Assembly (NCBI GenBank): GCA_001660395.1
Contig: LXWE01000002.1
Coordinates: 434,001 to 498,000 of the forward strand
Origin: Alteromonadaceae bacterium XY-R5
GTDB taxonomy: Bacteria > Pseudomonadota > Gammaproteobacteria > Enterobacterales > Alteromonadaceae
Direction: 5' to 3'
DNA: 64,000 bases
Of this stretch, positions 44,484 to 55,071 are shown piece after piece. The notes beneath the pieces were generated by a model. That model saw only the letters and a list, made by a program, of their open reading frames with translations, searched no databases and was not told where the DNA came from. The first letter of the stretch is position 1; each line of letters begins with the position of its first letter. Position numbers and translations under genes: made by a program.

Positions 44484-46067
44484 GTGACGCGATTAAAAAG
44501 CATGACTTTATTATTCTGCCTGACCTTGATGGGCGGAAGTGTATGGGCCACAGATGCGGCAACCGAACAGAATCAGGCAGCTTCACGCTGTGAAGCCATC
44601 CAGCAGCATGGCCTGGGTATTAGCGATGTGACCCTGAATCAGGTTGAATATATTACGTCGGTTGAACAGCTGAGCTCGATAAAGACACTATCGCCTGCTC
44701 AACGTGCAGCGTTCAAACCGTTTTGTAAAATCAGCGGATATTTTGAAAAGCGTCAGGGGGCTGATGGAAAGCCCTATGCTATTGGTGTGGGATTGTCTTT
44801 GCCGGATGAATGGAATGGCAAGTTATTATTTCAGGGCGGTGGTGGCCTGAACGGGTTAATTCGCGAGCCACTTGGTGCCTATGCGACCGGTGATGTGCCC
44901 GCGATTTTCCGAGGCTATGCAGTAGCATCCACCGACAGTGGCCATCAGTCTGATACCATTTTCAATACTGACTTTTTTGCCGATTCTGATGCCCTGCAGA
45001 ATTTCTACTCAGGTGCGGTCGTCAAATCTACCCACCTGGCCAAACAAGTATTAGAAACCTTGTATCAGTCCCCCCCGCAACAGGCTTACTTTTTAGGCTG
45101 TTCTACAGGAGGGCGTGAAGCGATGACTATGTCACAGCGTTTTCCTGAATTGTTTGATGGCATTGTGGTTGGCGCCCCTGCCAGACAAACCAACTATTCC
45201 GAAATCGCGGACTTATGGTCAGCGAAACGATTACGCCAATTAAGCGAAAATCCTCAAACGCCGCCATTTAGCGAGGCCAAGCAGCAGGCTATCGTTGCGG
45301 CATTAAAAGCACAGTGTGATAGCAACGATGGTCTGGCAGATGGGATAATTTCTGATGTTGAAGGTTGTGATTTTGAGCCAAGAGCATTGGCGTGTAAGGC
45401 TGGAGAGTCTGGTGATACCTGCCTGAGCGGAGCTGAAGTGACTGCGCTTGAAGAGGCGTTTGCTGGTCCTCGCACCGCCGATGGTACCCAGGTGTACCCT
45501 GGCTTTTTCTTTGATACGGGCATCAGCGCCAGTCCTAAAGTGGGCATACCCGGACTCTTGCACGCGATTGCCGGGCCTTTGGGACAGCCAAGAATGGGGC
45601 AAGCATTTGATCTGGGTAAAGAACTGGCGATGGCACAGCATTTTCCGCTGGCGCCGGGCAATGCCACTGTCACGGATTTACGCCCGTTTGCCGTTAAAGG
45701 TGGCAAGATTATTTTCTTCCATGGGGTCAGCGATCCCTGGTTCTCCGCCAAAGATACGCTGGCTTATTATCAGCAGATGCGCGCTCAATCTAACGCGGCG
45801 TCGCCAGACGCCGAATGGGCACAATTCTATTTTGTGCCCGGCATGGGGCACTGCCGAGGCGGCGCTGAAACATTGGATCATTTTGATATGCTAACGCCAC
45901 TGGCCAATTGGGTTGAAACACAACAGCAACCTAAAAGGGTGATTGCCACAGGAGCATCTATGCCGGCTGTCAGCCGACCTTTATGTCCTTACCCGAGTGT
46001 AGCCACCTATCAACAAGGCCAGCCGACGAACCTCGCCAGTTCATTTGAGTGTAAATTGCCCGAGTAA
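44484..46067 (+). CDS. Tannase/feruloyl-esterase family hydrolase
   Basis: The 527-residue exported serine esterase has a signal peptide (SMTLLFCLTLMGGSVWA, cleaved at about 22). It also has GKLLFQGGGGLNG (oxyanion region), the nucleophile YFLGCSTGGREAM (about 205-217) and VPGMGHCRGG with the catalytic histidine (about 455). The cysteines beside the nucleophile and histidine are the paired CS/HC disulfide of this family, and calcium-loop aspartates sit near DSNDGLADGII. These enzymes cleave gallate, ferulate or caffeate esters; in this setting quinate or shikimate esters are plausible. It follows the TonB receptor and ends at a terminator. Confidence 0.9.
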   Translation: MTRLKSMTLLFCLTLMGGSVWATDAATEQNQAASRCEAIQQHGLGISDVTLNQVEYITSVEQLSSIKTLSPAQRAAFKPFCKISGYFEKRQGADGKPYAIGVGLSLPDEWNGKLLFQGGGGLNGLIREPLGAYATGDVPAIFRGYAVASTDSGHQSDTIFNTDFFADSDALQNFYSGAVVKSTHLAKQVLETLYQSPPQQAYFLGCSTGGREAMTMSQRFPELFDGIVVGAPARQTNYSEIADLWSAKRLRQLSENPQTPPFSEAKQQAIVAALKAQCDSNDGLADGIISDVEGCDFEPRALACKAGESGDTCLSGAEVTALEEAFAGPRTADGTQVYPGFFFDTGISASPKVGIPGLLHAIAGPLGQPRMGQAFDLGKELAMAQHFPLAPGNATVTDLRPFAVKGGKIIFFHGVSDPWFSAKDTLAYYQQMRAQSNAASPDAEWAQFYFVPGMGHCRGGAETLDHFDMLTPLANWVETQQQPKRVIATGASMPAVSRPLCPYPSVATYQQGQPTNLASSFECKLPE

Positions 46068-46089
46068 TGCCTCAATACTGATTAACGTC

Positions 46090-46113
46090 AAACGCCTGCT
46101 AATTGCAGGCGTT
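46090..46113 (+). terminator. Terminator after the tannase-family gene
   Basis: A perfect 10-bp stem AAACGCCTGC/GCAGGCGTTT with a short TAAT loop and TTGCTTT, also usable on the minus strand for the tRNA-Val trailer transcript. Confidence 0.8.
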
Positions 46114-46174
46114 TTGCTTTGGCTGCAAGATGTTTTAACGGCAATAGATGCAATTAGAATAGGTATGGGCTGCC

Positions 46175-46606
46175 GACCATCGGGCCGGGTCATAAGGAGT
46201 GGTGGTGCGCTTTCTTCAAAACGCAGATACGGAAAAACCACAAATGAATGCGTGTAGAACTTAAATTTTAGGAGTTTATTTAAGAGAGAATGTTGCGTCC
46301 GAGTTGGCTCGCGCTATTGACCATCGGGCCGGGTCATAAGGAGTGGTGGTGCGCTTTCTTCAAAACGCAGATACGGAAAACCCGCAAATGAATGCGTGTA
46401 GAACTTAAATTTTAGGAGTTTATTTAAGAGAGAATGTTGTGTCCGAGTTGACTCGAGCTATTGACCATCGGGCCGGGTCATAAGGAGTGGTGGTGCGCTT
46501 TCTTCAAAACGCAGATACGGAAAACCCGCAAATGAATGCGTGTAGAACTTAAATCTTAGGAGTTTTTTTAAGATAGAATGGTGCGTCCGAGTAGACTCGA
46601 ACTACC
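46175..46606 (-). repeat. Three tandem 144-bp repeats trailing tRNA-Val (rtT-like)
   Basis: Three nearly identical units start at 46175, 46319 and 46463, each exactly 144 bp apart and each opening GACCATCGGGCCGGGTCATA. Between units, at 46291-46322 and 46435-46466, lies a 32-base stretch resembling the 3' end of the adjacent tRNA-Val (46579-46610), also exactly in phase. So each repeat is a piece of tRNA 3' end plus a 112-base trailer. E. coli tyrT carries a comparable set of 178-bp trailer repeats that contain 19 bases of tRNA end (rtT). Repeat copies differ at only a few positions, so duplication looks recent or homogenised. Confidence 0.85.
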
Positions 46607-46655
46607 GACCCCCACCATGTCAAGGTGGTGCTCTAACCAACTGAGCTACGGACGC
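46579..46655 (-). tRNA. tRNA-Val (anticodon GAC)
   Basis: A 77-base tRNA on the minus strand with an encoded CCA end. Acceptor GCGTCCG pairs with CGGACGC; D-arm AGCTCAGTTGGTTAGAGC; anticodon arm CCACC-TTGACAT-GGTGG with GAC at the anticodon; T-arm GTTCGAGTCTAC. It is nearly identical to E. coli tRNA-Val(GAC), which reads GUC/GUU codons. The tandem repeats lie directly in its 3' trailer. Confidence 0.96.
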
Positions 46656-46801
46656 ACTGTAGAAGTGTTGTTCCCGTGACTTGGGAACGGCGCGTATAAT
46701 AGCCATGGGTTTTACACACTGCAAGCCCTTTTTTCACCCCTTTCAATCGTTTGCTGAATTGCTGAACGATTTGTCGATTTTGTTTCCATTATCCTTGAGG
46801 T

Positions 46802-47827
46802 TTACCTTTGTAAGGGATTCAGACTGGTGGGATTAATCTGGCATCGCTGGAACAGAGATTGCCACACTTGTAAATGCAGCTGGGTTTGTTGTTTGTAGCG
46901 CTCAAACTGACGTAATTGTGTCGTTTCCACTGCGGCTTTGTATTCCTGCGTTAACAACCGATGTTCAGCCAGTTGTTGAAACAGAGGTGCCAGCCGGTAA
47001 TGATACTGATTTAATTTGCTGGCAAGTGGCTGAATCTGCTGGATAAAAAATAAAGCAAATACATTGGCGAGATAGTTAACCGTCGTGGATTGTCCACGTC
47101 CACAAGACAATGAAGGAAGTGTGCGCTGCAGCCAGGGCGTGAGCCTGGAAAATTGCTGGTCAAGATATTGGCTGGTATGCGCCATTCGAGAGGGCAGGGT
47201 AAATTTCCGCAATTGTGCCAATTGTGTTTCCAATTCGGCCAAATCCAGACTTTCTGGGGTATCAGCGAGGGTTAACAGATACGAAAGGGCTGTTTCTGTT
47301 TCTGCCAAACCATCGTTGACATCGCCCCTTATCATCCCGTTGGGTGCCCAAAACCCTTGGCGCAATTCCTCGCTGTCCTGAATTAACCGACGCCAACTCA
47401 CTTCGGCATGATGTTGTTTAATTCCAATTAATACAGATAACTGTTGCAGGTCGTCTGGGGCGAATTGAGCGGGTGGATGCTCCCGGCAATCAGAAAAGCC
47501 CTGCAGCAGGCGTAAATCGTAGGCCAGTCGCGCGGACGGATATTGGATACGGCCAAGCGTTGTATTGCGCTCGGCTATTAGGCTATTGAGCTGGCAGCCT
47601 TGCAACTTTAAGAAATTGATCAGACTGATGCTGTCTGTGGGTGTGAGCGTTTGTGGCAATACAGGCGCAGGCGCAAATACGGCCTGGGGCGGCGGGCGGA
47701 GAGGTTGCTGCAGCAGACGCTCAAGGCGCTGTTGGTAGTCTTCTACTGTCGTTTTTAACGCGGATTCACCACAGGCACAGAGCAATAAGCATCCGACGAA
47801 TAATGCCTGTAACCGCCACACCTTCAA
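46802..47827 (-). CDS. DUF3080-family lipoprotein
   Basis: A 341-residue lipoprotein with lipobox LLLCACG (cleaved before Cys 19), then an acidic, glutamine-rich helical domain. Recognisable family stretches are NFLKLQGCQLNSLIAERNTTLGR, GFWAPNGMIRGD and VNYLANVFALFFIQQIQPLASKLNQYHYRLAPLF. DUF3080 is restricted to marine-type gammaproteobacteria and has no known function. It starts at TTG overlapping the stop of the CPXCG gene (TTGA), so the two are co-translated. Confidence 0.82.
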   Translation of the reverse strand: MKVWRLQALFVGCLLLCACGESALKTTVEDYQQRLERLLQQPLRPPPQAVFAPAPVLPQTLTPTDSISLINFLKLQGCQLNSLIAERNTTLGRIQYPSARLAYDLRLLQGFSDCREHPPAQFAPDDLQQLSVLIGIKQHHAEVSWRRLIQDSEELRQGFWAPNGMIRGDVNDGLAETETALSYLLTLADTPESLDLAELETQLAQLRKFTLPSRMAHTSQYLDQQFSRLTPWLQRTLPSLSCGRGQSTTVNYLANVFALFFIQQIQPLASKLNQYHYRLAPLFQQLAEHRLLTQEYKAAVETTQLRQFERYKQQTQLHLQVWQSLFQRCQINPTSLNPLQR

Positions 47828-48024
47828 TATAGCTGCTCGTCGTCACCGCTGATGGCAACCGCCACTTTATGGCGTAAGTCGTCAATATGCAGATTCAGAT
47901 GAACGGGATTACAGCAATTGGCGCAATCTTCATAATAGTCTTGGTCGCCATTACTGTAATCTACTTCTACCCGCATTGGGTGACCGCAATGGGGGCAGGT
48001 GATTTTTACCCGTTTGAGTTCCAT
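47824..48024 (-). CDS. CPXCG-motif cysteine-rich small protein
   Basis: A 66-residue cytoplasmic protein with CPHCG (about 10-14) and CANCC (about 33-37), which together form a zinc-ribbon-like Cys4 site. GAGG precedes the ATG at 48024; the longer frame to 48060 would overlap the reductase gene. Function is unknown. Located between pteridine reductase and DUF3080 genes in one minus-strand operon. Confidence 0.85.
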   Translation of the reverse strand: MELKRVKITCPHCGHPMRVEVDYSNGDQDYYEDCANCCNPVHLNLHIDDLRHKVAVAISGDDEQLY

Positions 48025-48037
48025 AACCGCTACCTCA

Positions 48038-48781
48038 CTAGGCTTTACCTGGTGTGGCAATGCTGCGGCCTCCGTCGACGGCTAGTATTTGTCCGGTGAC
48101 ATAGTCTGCCTGGATTAAGTAGGCTATGGCGCCGGCAATGTCGCCTACATCGCCAAGGCGACCGGCAGGGATCAATGCCAACACATCTTGTTTTTCAGCT
48201 TCATTTAGCTCGTTTTCTGGCCATAAAATCGCGCCTGGAGCGACACCATTTACACGAATATCCGGGGCGAGTTCTTGCGCTAATGATTTGGTCATCGCAA
48301 CCAGCCCAGCCTTGGCCATACAATATACAGTATGGTTCTTTAATGGCTTTTCTGCATGGATATCGACCATGTTAATGATCACACCTCGTTGCTGCTGGAG
48401 TGCGGGGGTGAGTTGCTGAGACAGAAATAATGGGGCTTGCATATTGCTGCCGACCAGACTATGCCAGTCTGCGGCGGTAATGGTGCCAACCGGGGTAGGG
48501 AAAAACGATGATGCGTTGTTGATTAGTGCATCGATCCGTCCAAAGGCAGCAAGAGCACTTTCGCCAATTGCCTGCAACTGGCTCAACTCACATAAATCAC
48601 CACGAACCAACTTTACACTGTCTGCTCGCTGTTGATTTAAATGGTCGGCGAGGGCCTGTGCTTTTTTACTGGATAGATGATAGTGCAGGACCAAATTGTA
48701 TCCGGCTTGATGCAGGGTATTAGCGGTGGCGGCACCAATGCGCTTGGCTCCACCTGTGATAAAAGCAACAGGACGACTCAT
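48038..48781 (-). CDS. Pteridine reductase (SDR family, FolM-like)
   Basis: A 247-residue short-chain dehydrogenase. NADPH loop TGGAKRIGAATANTLHQAG (about 9-27); the arginine after K is typical of pteridine reductases rather than ordinary SDRs. Then NNASSFFPTPVG (about 87), the active-site tyrosine in YCMAKAGLVAMTKSLA (about 151) and ending DYVTGQILAVDGGRSI. It likely reduces dihydrobiopterin or dihydromonapterin to the tetrahydro form. It heads the operon with the CPXCG and DUF3080 genes. Confidence 0.85.
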   Translation of the reverse strand: MSRPVAFITGGAKRIGAATANTLHQAGYNLVLHYHLSSKKAQALADHLNQQRADSVKLVRGDLCELSQLQAIGESALAAFGRIDALINNASSFFPTPVGTITAADWHSLVGSNMQAPLFLSQQLTPALQQQRGVIINMVDIHAEKPLKNHTVYCMAKAGLVAMTKSLAQELAPDIRVNGVAPGAILWPENELNEAEKQDVLALIPAGRLGDVGDIAGAIAYLIQADYVTGQILAVDGGRSIATPGKA

Positions 48782-48896
48782 GGCTACGACGATTAAGAAA
48801 TGTTGAGACTAGAATAACTACTATTATCAACAGGATAAAGATCAGTAATTGGTTATCTGATGCAAACACAGTTGTTCGGGGAAAATTTACCCACTT

Positions 48897-49757
48897 TTAG
48901 GGTTCAAGGTTCTTCAAAATCGCATTGGCGCTTTCGATATAGTGGCCACCAAATAGCAAGGCATGGTTAAGCACATGATAGAGCTGATAAACCGGTTTAC
49001 GATATTCGTATTCAGGGGGTAATGCCCAGGTATCCTGATATCCGAGATAAAAATCCTTCGGAAATGGGCTGAACAGTTCTGTCATGGCTAAATCGGTTTC
49101 TCTGTCACCAATATAAAATGCAGGGTCGAAAAACACAGGCATACCGCCACTAAAACTGACATTACCTGACCATAAATCCCCGTGCAGCGTGCTCGGATGG
49201 GGTTGATGGCCTGCAAGCAGGTTTGCAACCGCGGTAACAATATCGTCGATGGGGGTCACCAGAATGCGTTTTTCAGCCAATAAGGTCAGCAAAAAGCCGA
49301 TACGTTGTTCCGCAAAAAACAAATTCCACTTTTTGTGCCATGGATTGAGTTGTGGTGTGGGGCCAATGTAGTTATCACTTTGCCAGCCGTACATTTCCTG
49401 GCCGTTATGCTGATGCAACTCAGCGAGTTTTTCGCCCAGTAAGCGCCAGTTTTGCTGTGAGTCTGATTGCAGCCTTAGGTGTTCCAGGACTAAAAAGGCT
49501 TTGCCGGACACAGTACCCGTGCAGATGACCTTAGGTACACGAATGACATTAGCGGCCAGCAAGTGTGTTAGGCCATCGGCTTCTGCTTCGAGTTGCGGGA
49601 GTTTTTCGGCATCGTTAACCTTCACAAAAAAGCGACTGCGACCATCTGACACCTTAAAACTCAGGTGAGTGTCTCCGCCCTTAACCTGACGAATGTCATC
49701 ACATATGAAATCCTGATTGAGTTGGGCGCTGATTTGATCGCTAACAAAATGCCACAT
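48897..49757 (-). CDS. Fructosamine/ketosamine-3-kinase family protein
   Basis: A 286-residue kinase of the aminoglycoside-phosphotransferase fold that phosphorylates sugar-modified amino groups so they fall off, repairing glycated proteins. It shows the N-lobe VKGGDTHLSFKVSDGRSRFFVKVND (ATP lysine in FVKV), HGDLWSGNVSFSGG with catalytic HGD (about 195), and FFDPAFYIGDRETDLAM with the metal-binding aspartate (about 211). It resembles E. coli YniA. Appears to be a single-gene unit. Confidence 0.9.
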   Translation of the reverse strand: MWHFVSDQISAQLNQDFICDDIRQVKGGDTHLSFKVSDGRSRFFVKVNDAEKLPQLEAEADGLTHLLAANVIRVPKVICTGTVSGKAFLVLEHLRLQSDSQQNWRLLGEKLAELHQHNGQEMYGWQSDNYIGPTPQLNPWHKKWNLFFAEQRIGFLLTLLAEKRILVTPIDDIVTAVANLLAGHQPHPSTLHGDLWSGNVSFSGGMPVFFDPAFYIGDRETDLAMTELFSPFPKDFYLGYQDTWALPPEYEYRKPVYQLYHVLNHALLFGGHYIESANAILKNLEP

Positions 49758-49841
49758 AGTGCTGTTGTCATAGGTTGGAATGTAAACAGTATGGAATAAC
49801 TCTCCATTCCTTCCAGCTTAATGTTTGTCTGGTGCAAAAAT

Positions 49842-50483
49842 TTATTCTGCAGCTGGATTAGCCTGCTGTAATAGCGTGCGCATAGCGATGAATGTTGCCA
49901 GAGTCGACTCGACCAAAATACGTTGGGTTACCCAGTTAGGCATCAGGCCTCCAGCCTGACCCGTGCCCTGATAGCTGATCTGCAGCTGGCCATTCGTCAT
50001 TCGGGTGGCCAGCCATTGTCCGGTAACCTGTTCCATACGCACATATCCGCGCACTAAAGGATAGTCGTTGCCTTTATCGACAATAGTAATCGACAAACCG
50101 TTGTAGTCAGATTTCTGCTCCGACAAGGTGATCATATCGCGGTCTGCAAAAGGCCAAGGGCTGTTAAAATAGGTGTGCACCAGTCGATACTGACTCTTAT
50201 CTGCGATAATAGGTAAGGCTGGCAAGGGCATGAGTTCAATTTTTTCACAGCGATAAAGCCAGCGCTGGCAATTATCTGTTTGCTCGAGGACGGATAGCAG
50301 ACTTCTAGGTGAAGCCTGTACCGTCATCATTGCCAGAATTTCGTGCTCTTGCTGATCATTTTGACGGTGAAAAATACGGATACCATCCTGCTCCTGATCT
50401 AACTGCCAGTCTGAGGCATGCAATGTGCACGCATAGGAGAGTAAAAAGCCGCAAATAAGCGACCACAAAGATTGCAAGGTCAT
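49842..50483 (-). CDS. Exported START-domain protein
   Basis: A 213-residue protein with a signal peptide (LQSLWSLICGFLLSYACTLHA, about 3-23) followed by a START/SRPBCC lipid-binding fold. DWQLDQEQDGIRIFHRQ opens it, and PWPFADRDMITLSEQ and WVTQRILVESTLATFIAMRTLLQ are family landmarks. A role in binding or moving lipid in the periplasm is inferred. The ATG at 50483 is preferred to one 60 bases upstream that would overlap the thrS leader. It is divergent from thrS. Confidence 0.83.
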   Translation of the reverse strand: MTLQSLWSLICGFLLSYACTLHASDWQLDQEQDGIRIFHRQNDQQEHEILAMMTVQASPRSLLSVLEQTDNCQRWLYRCEKIELMPLPALPIIADKSQYRLVHTYFNSPWPFADRDMITLSEQKSDYNGLSITIVDKGNDYPLVRGYVRMEQVTGQWLATRMTNGQLQISYQGTGQAGGLMPNWVTQRILVESTLATFIAMRTLLQQANPAAE

Positions 50484-50507
50484 AGCAGAATTCGATATAG
50501 TTGCCGG

Positions 50508-50564
50508 ATTGCTTTGATTGTGACAAAGCAATCTCTCAAACACCCATTGTTCGGGTGTTTTTTT
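50508..50564 (+). promoter_or_regulatory. thrS leader: stem-loop followed by terminator-like hairpin
   Basis: A 9-bp stem ATTGCTTTG/CAAAGCAAT (50508-50532) is followed by AAACACCC/GGGTGTTT and a run of T (50538-50564). No plus-strand gene ends nearby, so this terminator would act on transcripts started just upstream, i.e. on the thrS leader. An attenuator is possible. An alternative is a stop for stray antisense transcription. Confidence 0.4.
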
Positions 50565-50701
50565 ATGAAATTTTTATCAATGATATCGAAATTGTATCTG
50601 ATACCCCAACGTTAATCCGTGGGAAGGCTACATTTGGTATCTGGCAGATGTTAACGCAAGTGGCGCTTGGTAGGTGTCACCACTGTGTAAGGATATTTTA
50701 T

Positions 50702-52618
50702 ATGCCCGTAATTACTCTTCCTGATGGCAGCCAACGCCAGTTCGATAATCCTGTTTCCGTATTAGATGTTGCTAACGACATCGGCCCGGGTCTGGCAAAA
50801 GCCACCATCGCCGGTAAAGTCGACGGCCAGTTGGTAGATGCATGTGATCTGATCAGCCATGATGCGCAATTGCAAATTATTACCGCGAAAGACGAAGAAG
50901 GTCTGGAGATTATTCGTCACTCTTGCGCACACTTAATTGGTCATGCGATTAAACAATTGTGGCCAGATGTGAAAATGGCCATCGGTCCAGTAATTGACAA
51001 CGGCTTTTACTATGACATCGACATGGAGCACTCGCTAACCCCTGAAGATCTGGAGAAGCTTGAGAAGCGCATGTTGGAATTGGCGAAAACCAACTATGAC
51101 GTAGTGAAAAAAGTTGCGAGCTGGCAAGAAGCCCGAGACACCTTTGAAGCCCGTGGTGAAATGTACAAAATGCAAATCCTGGACGAGAACATCGCCAAAG
51201 AGGATAAACCAGGTTTGTATCACCACGAAGAATACGTTGACATGTGTCGTGGACCTCACGTACCCAACATGCGTTTCTGCCAACACTTTAAGATCATGAA
51301 AGTGGCGGGTGCGTACTGGCGCGGTAACAGCGACAATAAAATGTTGCAGCGTATCTACGGTACTGCATGGGCCGACAAAAAAGCCCTTGCTGCCTATTTA
51401 CAGCGTTTAGAAGAAGCTGAAAAACGCGACCACCGTAAAATCGGTAAGTCACTGGATCTGTTCCACTGGCAGGAAGAAGCGCCAGGCATGGTGTTTTGGC
51501 ACAATGACGGCTGGACAATTTATACCGAGCTGGAAAAATTTGTACGCCAGAAGCTGCGCACTTATGACTATGACGAGGTAAAAGGCCCATTAATGATGGA
51601 CCGTAGCCTGTGGGAAAAGTCGGGTCACTGGGACAAATATGCAGAAAACATGTTCACCACAGAATCTGAAAAGCGTGAATATGCGATTAAGCCAATGAAC
51701 TGTCCTGGTCATGTACAAATCTTTAACCAAGGCTTGAAATCATACCGTGACCTGCCATTACGCATGGCGGAATTCGGTTGCTGTCACCGTAATGAGCCGT
51801 CTGGAGCGTTACATGGCTTGATGCGTGTTCGTGGATTTACTCAGGATGATGCCCATATCTTCTGTACGGAAGATCAAATCCTGGATGAAGTCGGTGGTTG
51901 TATTGATATGGTTTACGATACATACAAAACCTTCGGTTTTGAGAAAATTGTCGTCAAACTATCTACGCGCCCTGAAAAACGTGTAGGAAGCGATGAAATT
52001 TGGGATAAGGCGGAAAAAGCGCTGGCTGACGCATTAACTGCCAAAGGCATCGAGTTCCAATACTTGCCAGGCGAGGGGGCTTTCTACGGTCCGAAAATCG
52101 AATTTACCCTGCATGACTGTTTAGACCGTGCATGGCAATGTGGTACCGTGCAGCTGGACTTCTCTATGCCAGGCCGCCTTGGCTCTACGTTTGTCGCCGA
52201 AGATGGTGACCGCAAAGTGCCAGTGATGATCCACCGCGCCATTTTGGGTTCACTGGAGCGTTTCATTGGTATTTTAACCGAAGAGTACGCTGGATTTTTC
52301 CCTGCATGGCTGGCGCCAACACAGGTTGTGGTAATGAATATCACCGACAACCAGGGTGAATACGCAGATAAAGTGGTGAAAAAGCTGAAAGAAAGCGGCT
52401 TTAGAGCAAAGTCCGACTTGAGAAATGAGAAGATTGGCTTTAAAATCCGCGAGCACACGCTTAGGCGCGTTCCCTATCTGTTAGTAGTTGGCGATAAAGA
52501 AATGGAAGCCGGCGAAGTCGCAGTGCGTTCTCGCAGGGGAGAAGACCTTGGAAAACTTTCCATCGAAGACTTTATTGCGAAACTGCAAAACGATGTAGAA
52601 AGCAAAAGCATTAATTAA
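50702..52618 (+). CDS. thrS: Threonyl-tRNA synthetase
   Basis: A 638-residue class II synthetase. TGS domain at 1-62 ([11 protein letters not shown]...). Editing domain with [15 protein letters not shown] (HxxxH) and YVDMCRGPH, which remove mischarged serine. Catalytic core: [38 protein letters not shown] and [16 protein letters not shown]. Anticodon-binding domain at the end. The ATG at 50702 follows AAGGA and gives the standard N-terminus. First gene of the conserved thrS-infC-rpmI-rplT block. Confidence 0.97.
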   Translation: MPVITLPDGSQRQFDNPVSVLDVANDIGPGLAKATIAGKVDGQLVDACDLISHDAQLQIITAKDEEGLEIIRHSCAHLIGHAIKQLWPDVKMAIGPVIDNGFYYDIDMEHSLTPEDLEKLEKRMLELAKTNYDVVKKVASWQEARDTFEARGEMYKMQILDENIAKEDKPGLYHHEEYVDMCRGPHVPNMRFCQHFKIMKVAGAYWRGNSDNKMLQRIYGTAWADKKALAAYLQRLEEAEKRDHRKIGKSLDLFHWQEEAPGMVFWHNDGWTIYTELEKFVRQKLRTYDYDEVKGPLMMDRSLWEKSGHWDKYAENMFTTESEKREYAIKPMNCPGHVQIFNQGLKSYRDLPLRMAEFGCCHRNEPSGALHGLMRVRGFTQDDAHIFCTEDQILDEVGGCIDMVYDTYKTFGFEKIVVKLSTRPEKRVGSDEIWDKAEKALADALTAKGIEFQYLPGEGAFYGPKIEFTLHDCLDRAWQCGTVQLDFSMPGRLGSTFVAEDGDRKVPVMIHRAILGSLERFIGILTEEYAGFFPAWLAPTQVVVMNITDNQGEYADKVVKKLKESGFRAKSDLRNEKIGFKIREHTLRRVPYLLVVGDKEMEAGEVAVRSRRGEDLGKLSIEDFIAKLQNDVESKSIN

Positions 52619-52635
52619 TTCTGGAGGAATAGCAT

Positions 52636-53178
52636 ATTAAAGGCGCTACAACAAAGGCTCAGGGCGACAAGGCTCGGATTAACGAAGAAATCACATCAAG
52701 AGAGATTCGTTTAATTGGGGAAAATGGCGACCAATTAGGTATTGTTTCATTAAGAGACGCGTTGGAAACCGCTACGGAAGCCGACCTGGATTTGGTTGAA
52801 ATCAGCCCGAATGCACAGCCGCCCGTTTGTAAAATTATGAACTACGGGAAGTTCCTCTTCGAAAAGAGTAAGGCTCAGAAAGAGCAAAAGAAAAAGCAGA
52901 AACAAATTCAGGTCAAGGAGATTAAATTTCGCCCTGGCACTGATGAAGGCGATTACCAGGTAAAACTGCGCAACCTGCGTCGCTTTCTAGAAGGGGGTGA
53001 TAAGGCCAAAGTGACGATCCGTTATCGCGGACGTGAAATGGCCCACCTAGAGATCGGTATTGAACTTCTGAATCGCGTTAAAACCGATCTGGAAGACATT
53101 GCCACTTGCGAATCTTTCCCTAAAAAGGTGGAAGGTCGTCAGATGATCATGGTGCTTGCCCCAGCAAAAAGTAAGTAG
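52636..53178 (+). CDS. infC: Translation initiation factor IF-3, ATT start
   Basis: The 180-residue factor keeps ribosomal subunits apart and proofreads initiator tRNA. The gene must start at ATT (52636), eight bases after GGAGG: ATT-AAA-GGC is the same unusual start as in E. coli infC. Starting at a later codon would remove the N-domain ([19 protein letters not shown]). The rest is standard: [20 protein letters not shown] linker and [20 protein letters not shown]. The rare start makes infC self-regulated, because IF-3 discriminates against non-canonical start codons. Confidence 0.96.
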   Translation: MKGATTKAQGDKARINEEITSREIRLIGENGDQLGIVSLRDALETATEADLDLVEISPNAQPPVCKIMNYGKFLFEKSKAQKEQKKKQKQIQVKEIKFRPGTDEGDYQVKLRNLRRFLEGGDKAKVTIRYRGREMAHLEIGIELLNRVKTDLEDIATCESFPKKVEGRQMIMVLAPAKSK

Positions 53179-53282
53179 GGTTAACAAGTAAAAGGGACTC
53201 TGCACCCCTTTTCACCTTACTAAACTGTAATCCGTGTGTAGCACTGCAAACTACATACTTTTAACAATGCGGAGTTTTAGCA

Positions 53283-53480
53283 ATGCCTAAAATGAAAACA
53301 AACCGTGGAGCTGCGAAGCGTTTCAAGAAAACCGCTTCTGGTCGCTTCAAAAGCAAACAGTCTCACTTGCGTCACATTCTGACCAAGAAGAGCTCTAAGC
53401 GTAAACGTCATCTGCGTGGCAAGAAATTGGCTCATAGCTCGGATACCGCGCTGATCCAACGCATGCTGCCGTACGTGTAA
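53283..53480 (+). CDS. rpmI: Ribosomal protein bL35
   Basis: A 65-residue basic protein of the large subunit, [22 protein letters not shown]... to the end [12 protein letters not shown]. It lies 104 bp after infC and 19 bp before rplT. In E. coli the L20 protein represses rpmI translation through the upstream leader; that regulation is likely but not demonstrable here. Confidence 0.97.
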   Translation: MPKMKTNRGAAKRFKKTASGRFKSKQSHLRHILTKKSSKRKRHLRGKKLAHSSDTALIQRMLPYV

Positions 53481-53496
53481 ACTAAGAGGAGACTGA

Positions 53497-53856
<360 letters not shown>

Positions 53857-53887
53857 TTCATTAACAATTAAGCTTAAGTTCTTTCGG

Positions 53888-53917
53888 AAAACGGCGAGCA
53901 GGATGCTCGCCGTTTTT
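53888..53917 (+). terminator. Terminator after rplT
   Basis: A long GC stem AAAACGGCGAGCA/TGCTCGCCGTTTTT ending in T's, 32 bp past the rplT stop. Confidence 0.88.
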
Positions 53918-54064
53918 CGTTTCAGGACAAATAATTTCTACGCACAACAAAAACTGTGCAAATCCTGCAAAAACTGCCTAAAACTAGGCATTCACCCTAG
54001 CCTAAAAACTGTCTAATCGTGTAGAATTGCGGGCTATTTTATTCAAACCAAAACAGTTACTTAA

Positions 54065-55057
<993 letters not shown>

Positions 55058-55071
55058 GGTAAGACAAGCGT

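Noticed and set aside
46041..46241. Protein gene inside the tRNA trailer repeats
   Set aside because: The frame crosses the tannase terminator and the first repeat unit without a start signal; the repeat structure explains the sequence.
46175..46606. CRISPR array
   Set aside because: Units are 144 bp, contiguous and carry tRNA sequence; there are no spacers and no cas genes.
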